Assembly: GCA_020912385.1 (NCBI GenBank) | Contig: CP087207.1 | Coordinates: forward strand, 2,976,001-3,040,000 | Length of the DNA stretch: 64,000 bases | Direction: 5' to 3' | From: Neofusicoccum parvum | Lineage: Eukaryota > Ascomycota > Dothideomycetes > Botryosphaeriales > Botryosphaeriaceae | Shown here: one piece after another, positions 43,477-56,424 of the stretch | Position numbering within the stretch: the first letter of the stretch is position 1 | Layout: each line of letters begins with the position of its first letter | Notes under the pieces: model-generated | Seen by the model: only the letters and a program-made list of their open reading frames with translations | Told to the model about the DNA's origin: nothing | Databases searched by the model: none | Made by a program: the position numbers and the translations under genes

Positions 43477-46400
43477 GTTGACGGTGGAAGTTGTTCTGGA
43501 AAGAAACGGGGAGAAGGTGGCGCGAAAGCTTCGGGTGGGTGGAAGAGAGTGTAAGGTTCTCGAAAGAATGGACGACCGGAGTCAAGAGTGATTATTGTCG
43601 ATGGACTGTGAGCTTTGAGCGTGGAGGGAAAGAAGAAGCAGGATAGCGGGCGGCGCAGAGCTTGTATATGTGAGCGGGAGATTAATGGCAGCCGGTAGCG
43701 CGGACCGCCTGCGTGCTAGGCCGGCGCCCAGTCGATCGCCGAATCGCACAGGCGCCGCCGGTGGGCTGTTCCCCTGGCGCCAGCCTGAACTGAGCAGGTC
43801 TCCCGCCAGGGCCCCCTCGTATCGCAGCAAGCCACCCCGGTCGCTCGCGGGCCAACAGCGGCGCGTTGCGCTCAGCCTGCTGCCCGGCGGCGGCTGGCCG
43901 TGGTGGTGCAGCGCGCACGACAGCCCGGCCGGGCGCGGGCGCGGGCGCCGCGGCAGGCGGCCCTGCAGTCTCACTGGCGGGCGGGCTGCGCTGGGCGGCG
44001 CCGGTGGCCAGCGGGCGGGTGGTGCGCTGGGCAGCCGGGTTCCTGCAGCTCCAGGCGGCCTGGTGGGCGCGATGCCGCGAGGGCGGTGACGGCGGGCGGC
44101 GGCGACGCTTCGGGACATAGCGTCAGGGGCACCGGCTGGGCGGGCGGCTGGGCGTTGCTTGCTTCGCTCGCGCCGCGCTGGAGACGTGCCCGCTCGCCTC
44201 CCACAGGCTGCGCGCTGAAATGCCGATGCCCATCGCGCTCCACGCACCGCCAGCTCCTCCCGGCGCAGCCCCTCTGCCCGGCGCCGTCGCCCATCCCACT
44301 CGCCGGCTTTTTTACGCTTATTTCCCTCCGCAGGGCGTGCGCAGCCGGCGGCGCCAACGCTGCGTTTCACCATGGGTGGAGATCTTCATATAAACTGGGG
44401 CCGCGCGAGGCTCAGCGCCCTGTCACCTGGCGCTCGCCGCTGCCGGCCGGTGATGCGCGCCCAGGTGGAAACCCTTTTCGAAACATCGTCATCGCCGTCG
44501 TCGTCGCCTCCAAGCCCCAGCGCTCTTGCGTGCTCGCGCCCTGCTCGCTGCTGTCAGCGGCGCCGCTGTCGGTGGAAATTGTCGCTGCTGCTCCGTGCGC
44601 TGACTCGACCCTCCAGCCTTCATTTCCCGCGTCGACGAAGGAGCTTTCAGGCTGCATCAGGATCAAGGCCCGAGGCCGCGCCTGGCTGCCTTTCCCGCGC
44701 CAGCAAAAGGCGGGGTCCTATCGATACTGGCTGCACGCCAGTTCCAGAACTCCTGACTCCTTACTCTCTCGCGCTGCACGCCCTGCCGCATCCCAGTCTC
44801 TTCCCAGTCGCAGTCCCTTTTGCGTCCATGCCATGACTCCCCTCAGAGCAGGACCTGTCATGGGTGTTTCCTCATTGTCGTCTGCGCGCACGCTTCCAGT
44901 AGCAATGTCCGGCCTGCCCTCTGCACCTCAATTTCAGCCAGCTGTGGCGAGGGAGACGATGCTCTGGCGGCCACGCGCATGGCCACGCCCCGCCCAGTGT
45001 TGGAGTCGATCCCATGCCGCCTTCTATTCATGTGCGCCGAGATGAGCGATGATTCCATTCACCGGCCGCTGCTTGTTCTGCGTCCTCTCCGCCTGAACAT
45101 CACTCCAGCCTCGTCCACAGAGAACTGCCCAATGGCCTCCACCGTCTTCGAGAGCCCGGGTGAAGAGCGGGATCACGGCATCTCCGATTGCACGGATGAC
45201 GCGTTCTAGTCGCAGATCATTGTCCGCATGAATCGGCCACAGCGCGCTTCCTGCGATAGCCGCTCGCCATGCCATTTTGATTCTCTTCAAACCATCTGCG
45301 CCCACACGTCCCAGCCGCATAGTCCTCGCCATTCCCTCCCCAAAGCTTCGTCTCTGCCAAAGACCTCTCCTCGATCCTGCCTCTGTCAAGTGCATTTAAG
45401 GCTCTACTTGGCACAACGTCTCACAACGCCACACGTACCAAACGCCTGCCAAGGGCCAACCGAGATGACACGGACTTCCGTGATACGAACGACCCGTGAT
45501 ACGAGGTGCTCCACGGGCTTCCAGAGGGGTTTGCCGAGCGGAAACGGTCAAGTCTCGTCGATGAGGGCTGCCAGGGCTGCGTGGCTGTACGTATAGCATT
45601 GCTTAGCAGCCGCATAAACAAACAACGACGTTTCCTTCGCCAAGAGTCCTCGAACTGCGCACTTCACCCATGCAATTACAGCCACGACATTTGCCACAAT
45701 CTCGCACGTCGCTCGTCTTTCCACATCCGAACTTGAACGGACTACACCGCTATATGGGGTTTGTTTCAGGGTCGGCCGCCAAGACGGACGCAATATATTC
45801 ACGGTCCAGAACGTCGATGGAATTTGCCAGCAACAACCACATGCATCTTCGCAGCCGAATGCTCAGATTGACACCACTGTCGAGCTCGGCTATAAACAAC
45901 GCATCGCCCAGTCGACCTTCGCGTGGCGCCTGCACGCAGCTGGATGAAGAGCGCTTCTCAGAGGGCAACGGTGTCGATGTTTCCGGCTACTGACTGGTTG
46001 TCCAACTACTGCGCAAGCCTTTGGAGCCCACCAATCACCAGCAGACCCCTTAAACAAAAAACCCCCTACTATTTAGAAGAACTTGTTTCTTTTGTTCGTC
46101 GGTCAGTTTAACGTTGCGCACAGAAACACAGATACGCGGAGACCGTCTGGATCCATCTCGTATCTAAGCTTCAACCTCTTCGTATTACGGCATCCGGATG
46201 CGCTTCTCTTGACGATGACCCGCATATACGAGTAGATCCTCTCTTCACGATGTTTAACGCAAATCCCCTACGGAACGGACGATCTTCGTATACAGCCTCC
46301 ACGGATCAGATCTGTTGTGGACGATCCATCGGTTGAGCGCACAGTGTACAAGAGAATACGAGTGGAGCACGAACACTCTGAAAAGACATATATATGGCCA

Positions 46401-49257
46401 TGCCCGCTTCTTTCGATATGGAATAGCACTTTGTGAAGAATTGCACCGATGTACCTTGGGCTACAATAGAATATTTTCAAGCCGCCAGAAACCCCTCCAG
46501 TTCCTTCCTTTTGTCGCACGCCAGCCCCGATGAAATCTGGCATGATATTTCCGATTTTGGAAGCCACAGTGTGGTTGTCTGTCAGCCACACATCTGCAGC
46601 GATTGTCCTAGGATCCTCAAAGGCCGCCAATCCACATGATTCATTGCTACCCCTACCTGCGCCACACTGGAGATCCTCGGTGTGTATCCTGGAACTGCGA
46701 TGTTCACCAGGAGTACAATAGGGACGCTAACTCTTTACCGAAGGGGGCATGGCTGAAGAGGTGGTCCAAACACGCCTCCCTCTACGCCTGATCCTCACGC
46801 GGATCAAGAAACTCCATGGTAGCTTCACGGTCAAGTATGAATTTTCCATCTTCCTCTCCTTTCCTTGAATGCCTTTTCCAGCTCTCAATTAGATCGATTG
46901 CAGTTGTCCTCCTCTCCCTAGGAGCGAACTATTGATTTTCTATACATAGAAACGCTGCCCTCAGTTTCCTGAATAGGTCAGCCCTGCCAATCACAACCCC
47001 ACGGGCGGGAGGAAAGGGAAAAATAATCACATAATCGACTTAGTCACAACACAAACGAAAACGCATTAGCCTAGGTTCTGCCGTCTTGTCGTTTGGCCTT
47101 TCCGCGCCTTGGCCAATGGAGTAACCGACGTCACGGGTTCGGGGCCTGATGATCATAATCAACCGCCGTCATAAGCGCGATCCGCACCACCATACCCTTC
47201 CAACACGAGTGCGACGCGCGTTCTCCTTCCTCTATTTCCAGGCATCGGGTAAACCGTTAAGGAAAAGTCTTGGTCGTTGCCTCTTCGGCCTGGGACTGCC
47301 GAAACCCTGGCGACAGCCAAGAAAACGGGTATGCCGAGTGTTCCGGATGCGATTGTTCGGGAAGGACGCCCCGTGCTGGTAAAGATGGTGCACTTTCTTG
47401 AGCGGTCTAGACGTCGCACATGGCTGAAGGCCTTGTTGGATGCATGTCAGATTCGATACACCATCTCGATGTTGCCTGGAAACACTGCATATTGGGAGGA
47501 CAGCTCATTGGTCGGCGGAAATTTGAGGCGGAGTATTCGTCGTACCTATGGCTCCATGGAGAGCACGAGATTCTGGGCTACGGTTGACAAGGGCCGGACG
47601 ATGATGCTGCTCCTGAGGCTCTTGGGTGCGCTAAACTACTGTAATTTGAGGTGCTTGCTTAGGAGCTCGAATGATTCACCGGGCGCGTAAGTGGAGCGAG
47701 ACAGCAAACACATTTGTGCTGATCCTCCAAACATACGCAAAGCTCACTTAACCGGCTAGTACAACAGTCAGGAAGAAAGTCGCACATCAGCCGTGAGGTG
47801 AAGAGCCTCCCAAGAATCCAAGGCTCTATAGACATTCGAAAGAGAGAGCTCTACAACGAACAGCCGGATCTTTCAAAGGCCTACAAAGTTTCTAACACAG
47901 TCTTTACGAATCAGATTGAGGGTTTTTCCTTGGCAATTCTCACGGGAATCGATCAACCGCCATACAAACTGGCAGGTACTTCCCAACAGGATGCTCGGGT
48001 CAGTTGACAGAACTACCCTACGGACAAAAGTCAAGCAGGTACTATTTAATGACGGAGCTCAGAATTTCAAGTTCGTGCTAATAATCGGGGTAGTCCAATT
48101 TATCTACGGACTTCGCAGTGTTGTATCTCAACCTAAGCAAGAGATCGCGGATAGTGAGGACATGAGACTGCTCGAAGGCGTTCATGCCGCAGGCTATTGA
48201 GGGCTTTGTTAGCCGGTTCGTATGTTGTAACAAACACGACTACGAAGTGAGAAGGCAAACCAACAAAAAGGGAGAGAGTTGTGTTGAGCAGGAAGATTAC
48301 CAACCCATGCCCGCTGTACTCTTGATCTTCCCAGTTAAGGGCTACTTTTCAAGCACCCATGAATCAAACTAATAAATCAGCCACCTTCTCAGCACTCGCA
48401 ACCCGTTGCCTGCACGATGGAGCATCATCATTAGAGACAACATGGTAGTGTGGAGAGCTTCGTCCGGTTTGTTTTAAGACCCACGGGCCAACAATACATC
48501 GCGTAGCCCGGTGTTGGAAACGCTTAACGTAACATCAAGCATGATAGTTGTCGCTTGACGATGCCCATCATAATCTAATTCTCGAATTAAGACCGCATTT
48601 TTCGGTAATGCTGATGTGCTCTATTCTTGGCTCTTAGCGTTTGCGTTAAGTCGCTTGATACTGATGATAAGAACAGGGATGAACACGGTGATATTGAAGG
48701 GGAGGACGAATAAGGGGAATCCGCAGCTAACCAGGTTGCTGTGTTGTCTACTGCGCGGTTTCGCACAGGAGCACGCAGTCGGGAATCATTGCACCTGTGT
48801 AAAACGTTGGCAATGCTGTGGATTCTTTCCAGGTCCGACTCGATGTTTTTTGATCGGGGCCATTATTACGGCGACATTCACCTATTTGCTGTGATTCGGC
48901 CAAGCGGTCATCGTAAGAACCTGTAAGTAAGAACTTGCTTTCTTCCTTCACGTTCACCCACATTTCTGGTCACGAACTAAATGGTTAGAAATTAGTAAGT
49001 AAAACCAGATCTGGAGCTCGAAAAACACAGTCAAAGCATCTGGGCCTGGGACAATTAAAGAGGTATCAAGCATGATATCATTTGCTTGGTTGAAATCTTT
49101 TCCATTCACCCATGGTCCGTAAGTCTGAAGAAAGCCATTATTTTTGTTGGCTCACAGGAAATAATCAGATGACTCCGTGACCAAACGTCGTGAAATGCAG
49201 AAAATCGACCTTCCCACACGCGCTACCCGAACCACCCGGTCCTCTTTTTGAACAATC
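43477..49257. other. 5.8-kb region without supported genes
   Basis: The left part (43,650-45,000) is GC-rich with long overlapping frames on both strands (43582-44373 minus, 43900-45045 plus) that are Arg/Ala/Pro-rich and unordered. The right part (45,600-49,200) is AT-richer; frames there (46268-46630 minus, 47331-47690 plus, 48616-48894 plus) are mostly without ATG and match nothing I know. No transposase, reverse-transcriptase, tRNA or rRNA signal was seen. The left end probably holds the promoter of the GPI-protein gene. Confidence 0.5.
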
Positions 49258-50348
49258 TTACTCCTGGGCGGCGAACTCAGCAGGAGCCTCCTGGCCCTCC
49301 TGCTCGGCCTGCTCGGCCAACCTCTGCTGCTCAGCGGCCTGCTGGGCGGCAATAGCCTTAGCACCGTAGTCCTGGGACATGGGCTGGACGATAGGCTGCT
49401 CCTCCTTGGGCTCGATGATGGTGACGGAGTCAGGGAGCGACTTCTGGGGGCCGGCCTTGCCCTCGGGGTCAGAACCGCGCATGATCTTGACCTTGATACC
49501 AAGGACACCCTGGCGGAGGAGAACGTGGCGGGTGGCGGTGTCGATGAAGTCCTGGGCGGGCTGGCCGGAGTGGATCATGAAGCCATCCTAGATTCATGTC
49601 AGTTGAATCGTCCCGAATTCGCAGCTATTCCCTTCAACGTACAGTGAACTTCATGGACTTGGCACGAGCGGCCCTCAGCTTGCCGGAGACGACAACCTCG
49701 CAACCCTTGGCGCCAGACTCCATGATGAAGCGCAGGACACCGTAGCATGCCCTCCTGACGGCAAGACCGTTGAGGAGCTTGTACCTCAGGGACTCGCACT
49801 GAGCAACAGCGGAGAGACCACGGTTGGAAACCTTGGCGGCGTAGAGGGAGACGGAGTTCTCGGGGAACTTGAAGCGCTTCTGGATGAGGGAGGTGAGCTC
49901 GCGGATGCGGCGGCCCTGCTCACCAAGAACCTCCTGGGTGTGGGTGGCGCGGATGATGATGTCGGTGACGGTAGGCGTGACGCGGACCTCGACGCCAGAG
50001 TAACCCTCCTCAGCGAGCTCGCGCTGGAAGAACTCGTTCAGCTCGGCGTAGAAAACACCATCTGCACCGCAAAACGTCAGCTCTTGCTGTCCTGCCTCCA
50101 ATGATTGCGCCAATGTGTCCCGCGCCCGGCGCTGTCGTGCGCGTCCAGCACACAAATTCCGTGCGCAGACCAGCGCGCCATTCCCCCCTTCCAACGCAAC
50201 AGCTCAAGGCGCAAAAGAAATTGGAACCGTACCAGCGACGAACTTTCTCCTCTTGGAGCTGTGAGACTGTTAGCGAGTGCGCTGGTTGTCGCCGAGACGG
50301 CGGCGGGGTTGGAGCGACATACATCTGAGCACCGGCGGCGGCGGCCAT
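49258..50348 (-). CDS. RPS3: 40S ribosomal protein S3 (uS3)
   Basis: KH-domain ribosomal protein at the mRNA entry site of the 40S subunit. Exons are 50323-50348 (26 nt), 50233-50258 (26 nt), 49643-50061 and 49258-49587, giving 266 residues. The joined start is [28 protein letters not shown] in family order, then [18 protein letters not shown], the KH loop [38 protein letters not shown] and [19 protein letters not shown]. The C-terminal tail is longer and more Gln/Ala/Glu-rich than in yeast (240 residues), as is common in filamentous fungi. Introns are 64, 171 and 55 nt. The gene is divergent from the myotubularin gene with 737 bp between starts. Confidence 0.98.
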
Positions 50349-51085
50349 GTTGACTGTGATGGACTGAGGATGATTCTACGCCTGGCGGGTAGAATCGGGG
50401 CTATGTGGGCTGGTCGGGTGGTCGTCCGTTGATAGAAGTCGCGGCGTCGAGGTGCACAAAACCAATTTTGGGCGGAGGTTCAGATGCTGGTGTGCGAGTG
50501 CTCGCGTCCGTGCGCGCGCTTGTTGGCCCGATCTTTATCCGGCCGCCGCCCGCCAGTCTAGTCGTGGCCGCCCGCTTCACGGTGCACAGCACATCCAGGC
50601 CTGGACGAGCGGGCGCTACGTGGCCAGGAGGAGCTCCCGCGGCGATGCTGACCAGGACCCGTGGGCCGTCACGCTGCCGCCGCGGTCTGCGCAGCTCGCC
50701 TTTGCGGCAGCTACGCCGGAAGCAGCACGTGTGACTCTGCTGGAAAGGGCAAGCCGGCCAGATTGGGTGCGGCAAGCTTGGGCAGTTTGCAGTGTTTGCC
50801 TCAGGCCCGCATCACAAGGGGCCGTATCGATATCACAAGCCGGCGCCGCATCGAGTCTTGGCCCGGCGAGCGTGCGCTATGCTGTCATTTGCCCGCTTCC
50901 CACCACCACCCCGGAGCTTCCTGAGGCTGAGGACCGCCGGATGCCCACGACTGCTGCAAGCTGACACCTGACGTCCGTTCTCCCGAGGCAGGCACCCCCG
51001 ACATCCGTTTTTCTTTGGAAAAGCCCTGCGCCCGCACCATCCTGCCTGTTCACGTCGCGGGGCTGCGGCCGCTTGCATTCCCACC
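50349..51085. other. Divergent promoter region RPS3 / myotubularin
   Basis: About 740 bp. GC-rich frames here (50401-50775 minus, 50452-50964 plus) overlap each other and are not supported. Confidence 0.5.
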
Positions 51086-53537
51086 ATGGACAGCAGGATT
51101 CGCGTCTCCAAGGTCTGTCGCCGACGCCCGCGAGTCTGCCGCATACTGACGATGCTCCAGGTTGATAATGTCACCCTTTGGCGGACCGGCCGCAGCGTCG
51201 ACGGCACCCTGTACTTGCAGCTTCACCACCTCGTTTTCAAATACCATGATCCGGCCCAGTCCGCCGATGGCTCCTCGGCCGCGCCGCCGGCGCGTCCGAA
51301 GGAGATGTGGGTTGCATACCCTATGATCTCGCGCTGTACCTACCGGCCATCGCCGTCCGTGGTGCATACCCCGCCCGCGATCCGCCTGCAGTGCCGCGAC
51401 TTTACGTTTTTCTCCCTTCACTTCCGAAAGGAGGGAGAAGCGCGCGATGCCTACGATACCATAAGATGCCTGACTTGCAAGGTGGGGAGCGTGGAGAAGC
51501 TGTATGCTTTCTCCTACAAGTCGCCTGAGCCCGAGAAGGCCATCGGCGGCTGGAAGCTGTACGACCCAAGGCGAGAGTTCAAGCGCATGGGCATCAGTGC
51601 AAAGGACACGGACAAAGGGTGGAGGATAACAGAGATCAACCACGATTATCAGGCAAGCCCACAAGTTGAGTTTACATGAGGGTGGCGAGCTGATACCTGT
51701 CCAGTATTCGGCAACATACCCTTCGGTGCTGGCAGTACCATCGGTCATATCCGACATGACCCTAAAGTACGCCAGGGATTTTCGCTCGCGTGCCAGAATA
51801 CCAGCTCTGGTGTATCTTCATCCGATAAACAACTGCTCTATCACGAGAAGCTCCCAGCCGCTGCCAGGCCTCCAACGCAAGCGCAACCCTCAGGACGAGA
51901 AGCTGATTGCCGCCATTTTCGCTACATCGAGACCAAATGGCGAGATCTGGCAATCGGACTCTCTTCAAACTTCACCATCGTCAACACCAAAACCGTCCGG
52001 CAGCCCGGAGCCAAGTACCGACAATCTGCCTTCCACCAGCGGCGAGAGTTCATATGTGATACCCGGCACTGCGGCTGAGGATGAAATGATTTCAAACGCC
52101 GCTCAGCAGCCTGCAGGACCAGGGCGCATGTACGGAGCGCAGCAAAAGAATCTGATTGTGGATGCTCGGCCAAGACTGAACGCTACGGTCAATTCAGCAA
52201 TCGGGAAAGGCTCTGAAGACATGGCCCACTACGGGGCCGCCACGAAAGCATATTTGGGGATCGCCAACATCCACGTCATGCGCAACTCGCTGAACAAGGT
52301 TGTAGATGCATTAAAGCACACCGACATGCTGAGTGTGCCTCCCAATCGAGAGCAGATTGCCAGAAGCGGATGGCTGGAGCACATCGCTGGTATCATGGAT
52401 GGCGCGAGAATTTGCACCAAGGCAATTGCTATTGACCATTCTCATGTTCTTATCCACTGTTCGGATGGTTGGGATCGCACGAGTCAGCTGAGCGCTTTGG
52501 CTCAGATATGCTTGGACCCGTACTACCGCACCGTTGAAGGTTTCATTGTTCTTATCGAGAAGGACTGGCTTTCTTTTGGCCATCAGTTCCGACAGCGATC
52601 CGGCCTTTTAAACAGCGACAAATGGTTCGAGGTCGAAAATGAACGCATTGGAGGCAACGATGGAAGCTTGAACCCCGGTGCTGGTGGCGCTAATGCGTTT
52701 GAAAATGCCCTGCTAAGCGCAAAAGGATTCTTCGGCAACAAGAAGAATGACAGCAGAGAGTCTTTAGCCGACTCGGAGGGGGATTTCAGAGTTGACTCTC
52801 CAAGTCCGAGGCCGAATGGCTCTAAACCTCCGACAGACAAAGCTCACGTTACCAAGACGGACGAAGTCAGTCCTGTGTTCCATCAATTTTTGGATGCGAC
52901 TTACCAGCTCCTCTATCAAAACCCGACGCGGTTCGAGTTCAACGATCGTTTCTTGAAGCGCTTACTCTACCATCTCTATTCATGCCAATACGGCACATTC
53001 CTGTTTGACAACGAGAGAGAGCGTGCCAGCTACAATGCACACGAACGAACACAAAGCGTGTGGGACTTCTTCCTTGCTCGCAAGAAGATGTTCTTGAATG
53101 AGAAGTACGATCCAGACGTTGACGATCGAATCCGGGGCAAGGAACGGATTTTCCTTCCTGATGTCGGGAAAGTACGCTGGTGGGCGGAAGCTTTTGGTCG
53201 CAAGGATGAAGAGCTCAATGGATCTCACTCAGGGTCGCTTCCGCCGCACGGAGCTGGAACGGTGCCTGTTCTTTACGGAGTTGAAAGCGCAAACCCCAAC
53301 ACTGGGACGACACTGAGACAGGAGCTTAGTGCTAACGAGAGCTCATTCAATGGAGAGCCCGGGCTGTCTGCCAGTTTTTCAAACCTGTCGACTGGAAGAG
53401 TAAGCCCTAGCCCAAGTCGCAGCACCAGCCGAAGCCCCAGCCGAGCCACTACGCCCAGTGGAGAAGAAAGAAAGCCAATGGATATCGGGGTAAACTCCCA
53501 CAGAGATGCAGTAGCAGCTCTGCACACGATGGAATGA
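51086..53537 (+). CDS. YMR1: Myotubularin-type phosphoinositide 3-phosphatase (Ymr1 type)
   Basis: Removes the 3-phosphate from PtdIns3P and PtdIns(3,5)P2 on endosomal and vacuolar membranes. Exons are 51086-51112, 51161-51652 and 51705-53537, giving 783 residues. A PH-GRAM domain (about residues 10-125) is followed by the phosphatase domain with YPSVLAVPS, RSRARIPALVYLHP and the Cx5R loop HCSDGWDRTSQ, catalytic Cys425. A long disordered Ser/Pro insert separates the conserved strings ITRSSQPLPG and IVDARPRLNATVN. The C-terminal 150 residues are low-complexity with an SPSRSTSRSPSRATTPS string. The first 48-nt intron has no stop but is removed to give VSKVDNVTL. The second begins CAG|GCAAGC, a GC-AG intron, giving DYQYSATYPS; a GT donor 12 nt downstream would insert four residues. 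Confidence 0.95.
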
Positions 53538-54134
53538 CGAATTTAGAGCAAGGAGTTACGGGGTTGACAGGCATTGTTGGCGCCTACAGTTTGTACGCTT
53601 TGAGTCTTCATTGAACAGCATTCATTGGCTTTGTCACGGGCTGGGGACAACACAGACGAGCGTTCATAGCAGCATTCCTATGCTATGAAGTTGGAGGTTG
53701 TTTATTGACTATCACAAGAGATCTTCCCTCCCCCTGCTGCATGTGTTCCCGCCGCTTTGCTCTTGCAGGAAATAGGGCCGAGATGCAGCCATGACCCTGG
53801 CACTGGGCTGCACGACGCAGCTGAAAGTCCACACTACGTCACTCGCGCCTCAACCTCCGTCTCAACACGCAATTTGGGGCTGTGCTGCATCCGATCGTCG
53901 TGCAATATTTGCAAAAGCAAAGTGGCTTGTCGTGCGCGATAAACAGGTACCCGAATGACGCCGGTTTAACCTTAATGCTGATCCACGCCGTTGCCGTGCT
54001 TCCCGCTCGCTATCAAGTTTTGATCGAGGCCGGCTCACGATAAGTAGCTGATCTCTCGTCCTCTCCGAACGAATTTCCCGTTTCTCTCCACGTCTTCCTT
54101 TCCACCTGTACGCGGCCAATCCCACCCTGATACC
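53538..54134. other. Intergenic region between the myotubularin and GH5 genes
   Basis: About 600 bp, the 3' flank of one gene and the promoter of the next; no feature recognised. Confidence 0.5.
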
Positions 54135-56026
54135 ATGGACAAATACCTCAACAAAGCAAAGTCCAAACTCCAGGACAAACTCCAGCCCTTCATGCAAGAC
54201 CACAGCAACTCTCCCTCTGACTCTTCTCCCCACCACCACCATGGCCCGCCACCCATTCCACCTAAACCTCAGATCCCAATCACATCGCAGCAAGGCGACC
54301 GACCCTCCTCCATTGCCCCGCCCACTCCGCTCGATGTCCTTCGCTATCGGTACCAGCACGGCGCGAACCTGGGCTCCATCTACGTGCTCGAGAAATGGCT
54401 CTTTCCCGGCATGTTTCCGGGCGGTTGTTCGGGAAGCAGCGAGCTGGAAGGCGTGAAGGCGAGCGTGAAGGAGTTGGGGGTAGAAGGAGCAAGGGCGAAG
54501 TTCGAAAAGCATTGGGCGGGAGCGCTTACGGATGGAGATCTGGACTGGTTGGTGGGCGTTGCGAAGTGTAAGTGCCCGACAGAGTTTCACGTATCTCAGC
54601 AGCCCATTCCATCCCCCAACCCACGCTCTGTCCCTTTTCTTCTTCCTACCTCACCCTGACCGTTTATTTCCGCATTATTTCTGTGCGAGAATCCCGCGCC
54701 CCGACTGACAAAGAAACGACGAAAACAGGCAACACCCTCCGCCTCCCCATCGGCTACTTCACGCTCGGCCCGGCCTTCTGCGCCTCCACGCCCTTCGAGC
54801 CGTACGGCCCCGTCTACGCCAACGCCTGGGCCTCGGTCGCGTCGCTCGCCGCGCGCGCCCGCGCCCGCGGCATCGGCATCCTCCTCGACTTCCACGGCCT
54901 GCCCGGCGGCGCCAACGACTGCGAGCACAGCGGCACCAACTCCGGCCGCGCCGACCACTGGCGCTCGCCCCGCTGCCGCGACCAGTCGACGCGGTGTCTG
55001 GCGTGGATCGCGGAGCAGGTGGCGGGGGCCACGGAGGGGCTGAGGGAGGCGGTGGTGGGGCTGCAGCTGGTCAACGAGGCGAAGTGGGAGGCGGAGGGGT
55101 TGTATGAGTGGTATGAGGCGGTTGTCAGGGAGGTGGCGAGGGTGGAGCCGGGGCTGCCGGTGTATGTGAGCGATGCGTGGAATCTGGGGAAGGCGTTGGA
55201 GTGGCAGGGGAAGGTCAATGGCGTGTACGTGGGCGCCGCGCCGAGGCCGGTCGTCGTGGATACGCATTTGTACTGGGCGTTTACGGACGCGGATAAGAAG
55301 AAGAGCCCGGCGGATGTAGTGAAGGAGGCGCGCGGGAAGCTTGGACAGTTGGATGGGAAGGAAGGGGATGTGTTGAAGAAGGGGGCGGTCGCGGTCGTGG
55401 TGGGAGAGTACAGTTGCGTGTTGAGCGAGGATAGCTGGGCGAAGTGTGGGGAGGGGAAGGGAAGGGAGGAGTGGGAAAAAGAATTCGGCCAGGCGCTGAG
55501 TAAGAGGTTCCAGGAGAGGGCGATGGGCAGTCACTTTTGGACGTACAAGATGCAGTGGATGCCTGGTGGTGGGTGGGGTTTCAAGGCGTGCACGCAGAAA
55601 AGCGCGATCACGCCTCATTGGACCCTGACGCTTTCAGGAGATGATGTCCGCCAGAGGCTTGAGTCGGCACAGTCGCAGAGGGACGAAAGGTTTGGAAGAA
55701 CGTTTTCACAGCACTGTGGGTACTGGGATGGCAACTCTCCAGGAACTTCGTTTGAACACTGGCGTTACGAACAAGGCTGGAAACAAGGCTTTGATGATGC
55801 GGCCGCATTTTTCGGTATGCGGTTGAATGGCGGGTTCGGAGATGTTGCAGCGTTGGGTGAGGGAGGTCAGGGCGGGGGTGTTGGAGGTGACAAGATCGGG
55901 AACTTGGAGGTCTGGGTACGCAGGAGACTGATTGAGAGCGGCATGGGCGGACCTTGTGTGTGGGAGTACGAACAAGGACTGAGGAAGGGTGTGGGCGAGT
56001 TTTGTGAGCTTGCTGGTGGGCTTTAA
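54135..56026 (+). CDS. GH5 exo-beta-1,3-glucanase-like protein without signal peptide
   Basis: Glycoside hydrolase family 5 (Exg-type) predicted to act on beta-glucan. Exons are 54135-54567 and 54729-56026 (intron 161 nt), giving 576 residues. Residues 1-70 are hydrophilic and Pro-rich with an HHHH run, with no signal peptide or anchor. The barrel starts near HGANLGSIYVLEKWLFPGMF, then NTLRLPIGYFTLGPAFC, ILLDFHGLPGGANDCEHSG, the acid/base Glu261 in LQLVNEAKWE, and the nucleophile Glu371 in VVGEYSCVL. The C-terminal part carries two tandem-like strings, EHWRYEQGWKQGFDDA and WEYEQGLRKGVGEF. Members of this cytosolic subgroup exist in many filamentous fungi; their physiological substrate is unclear. 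A signal peptide on a missed upstream exon is the main alternative. Confidence 0.88.
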
Positions 56027-56424
56027 GGTGAGGTGGAGGTTGAGCTCGCAGGTAATTTGCAGCCGTGTCCTCCTAAGGTCTTCTTAGACAGTCTCCGGCT
56101 CTTATGTATTCTAGGTTGAACATGGCGGGAAGCTGGTAATAGTCGATCCCGTCAAGCCTCAATGTTGACAGTCCCTGAGAAATACTACGTTCATTGTTGA
56201 TGATCGGGACTAAGAGTGTGCACACCTCGCATTGGAATAAGGAAAAACATGAATAACTCAATATTCTGGCCGATCCTAATGGCGCAAGACGAAAGGCCGT
56301 TGGGGGACAGCCCCTGTGTAGAGATTTGATGGCTAGCATCGTAAGAGGAAAACACCTGAATGCGGACGCTGGATGCCTCGGAGCCATAAAGGAAACCACG
56401 CTAAATCACAGCTCCCTTCCACTC

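Noticed and set aside
43900..45045. 381-codon plus-strand frame and 263-codon minus frame opposite it
   Set aside because: Mutually antisense, low-complexity, GC-driven.
46268..46630. 120-codon minus frame in the gene-free region
   Set aside because: It starts at TTG, has no early ATG and no recognisable domain.
47331..47690. 119-residue ATG-started plus-strand frame
   Set aside because: No known motif, no splice-supported extension, and it lies in degenerate-looking DNA; insufficient to call a gene.
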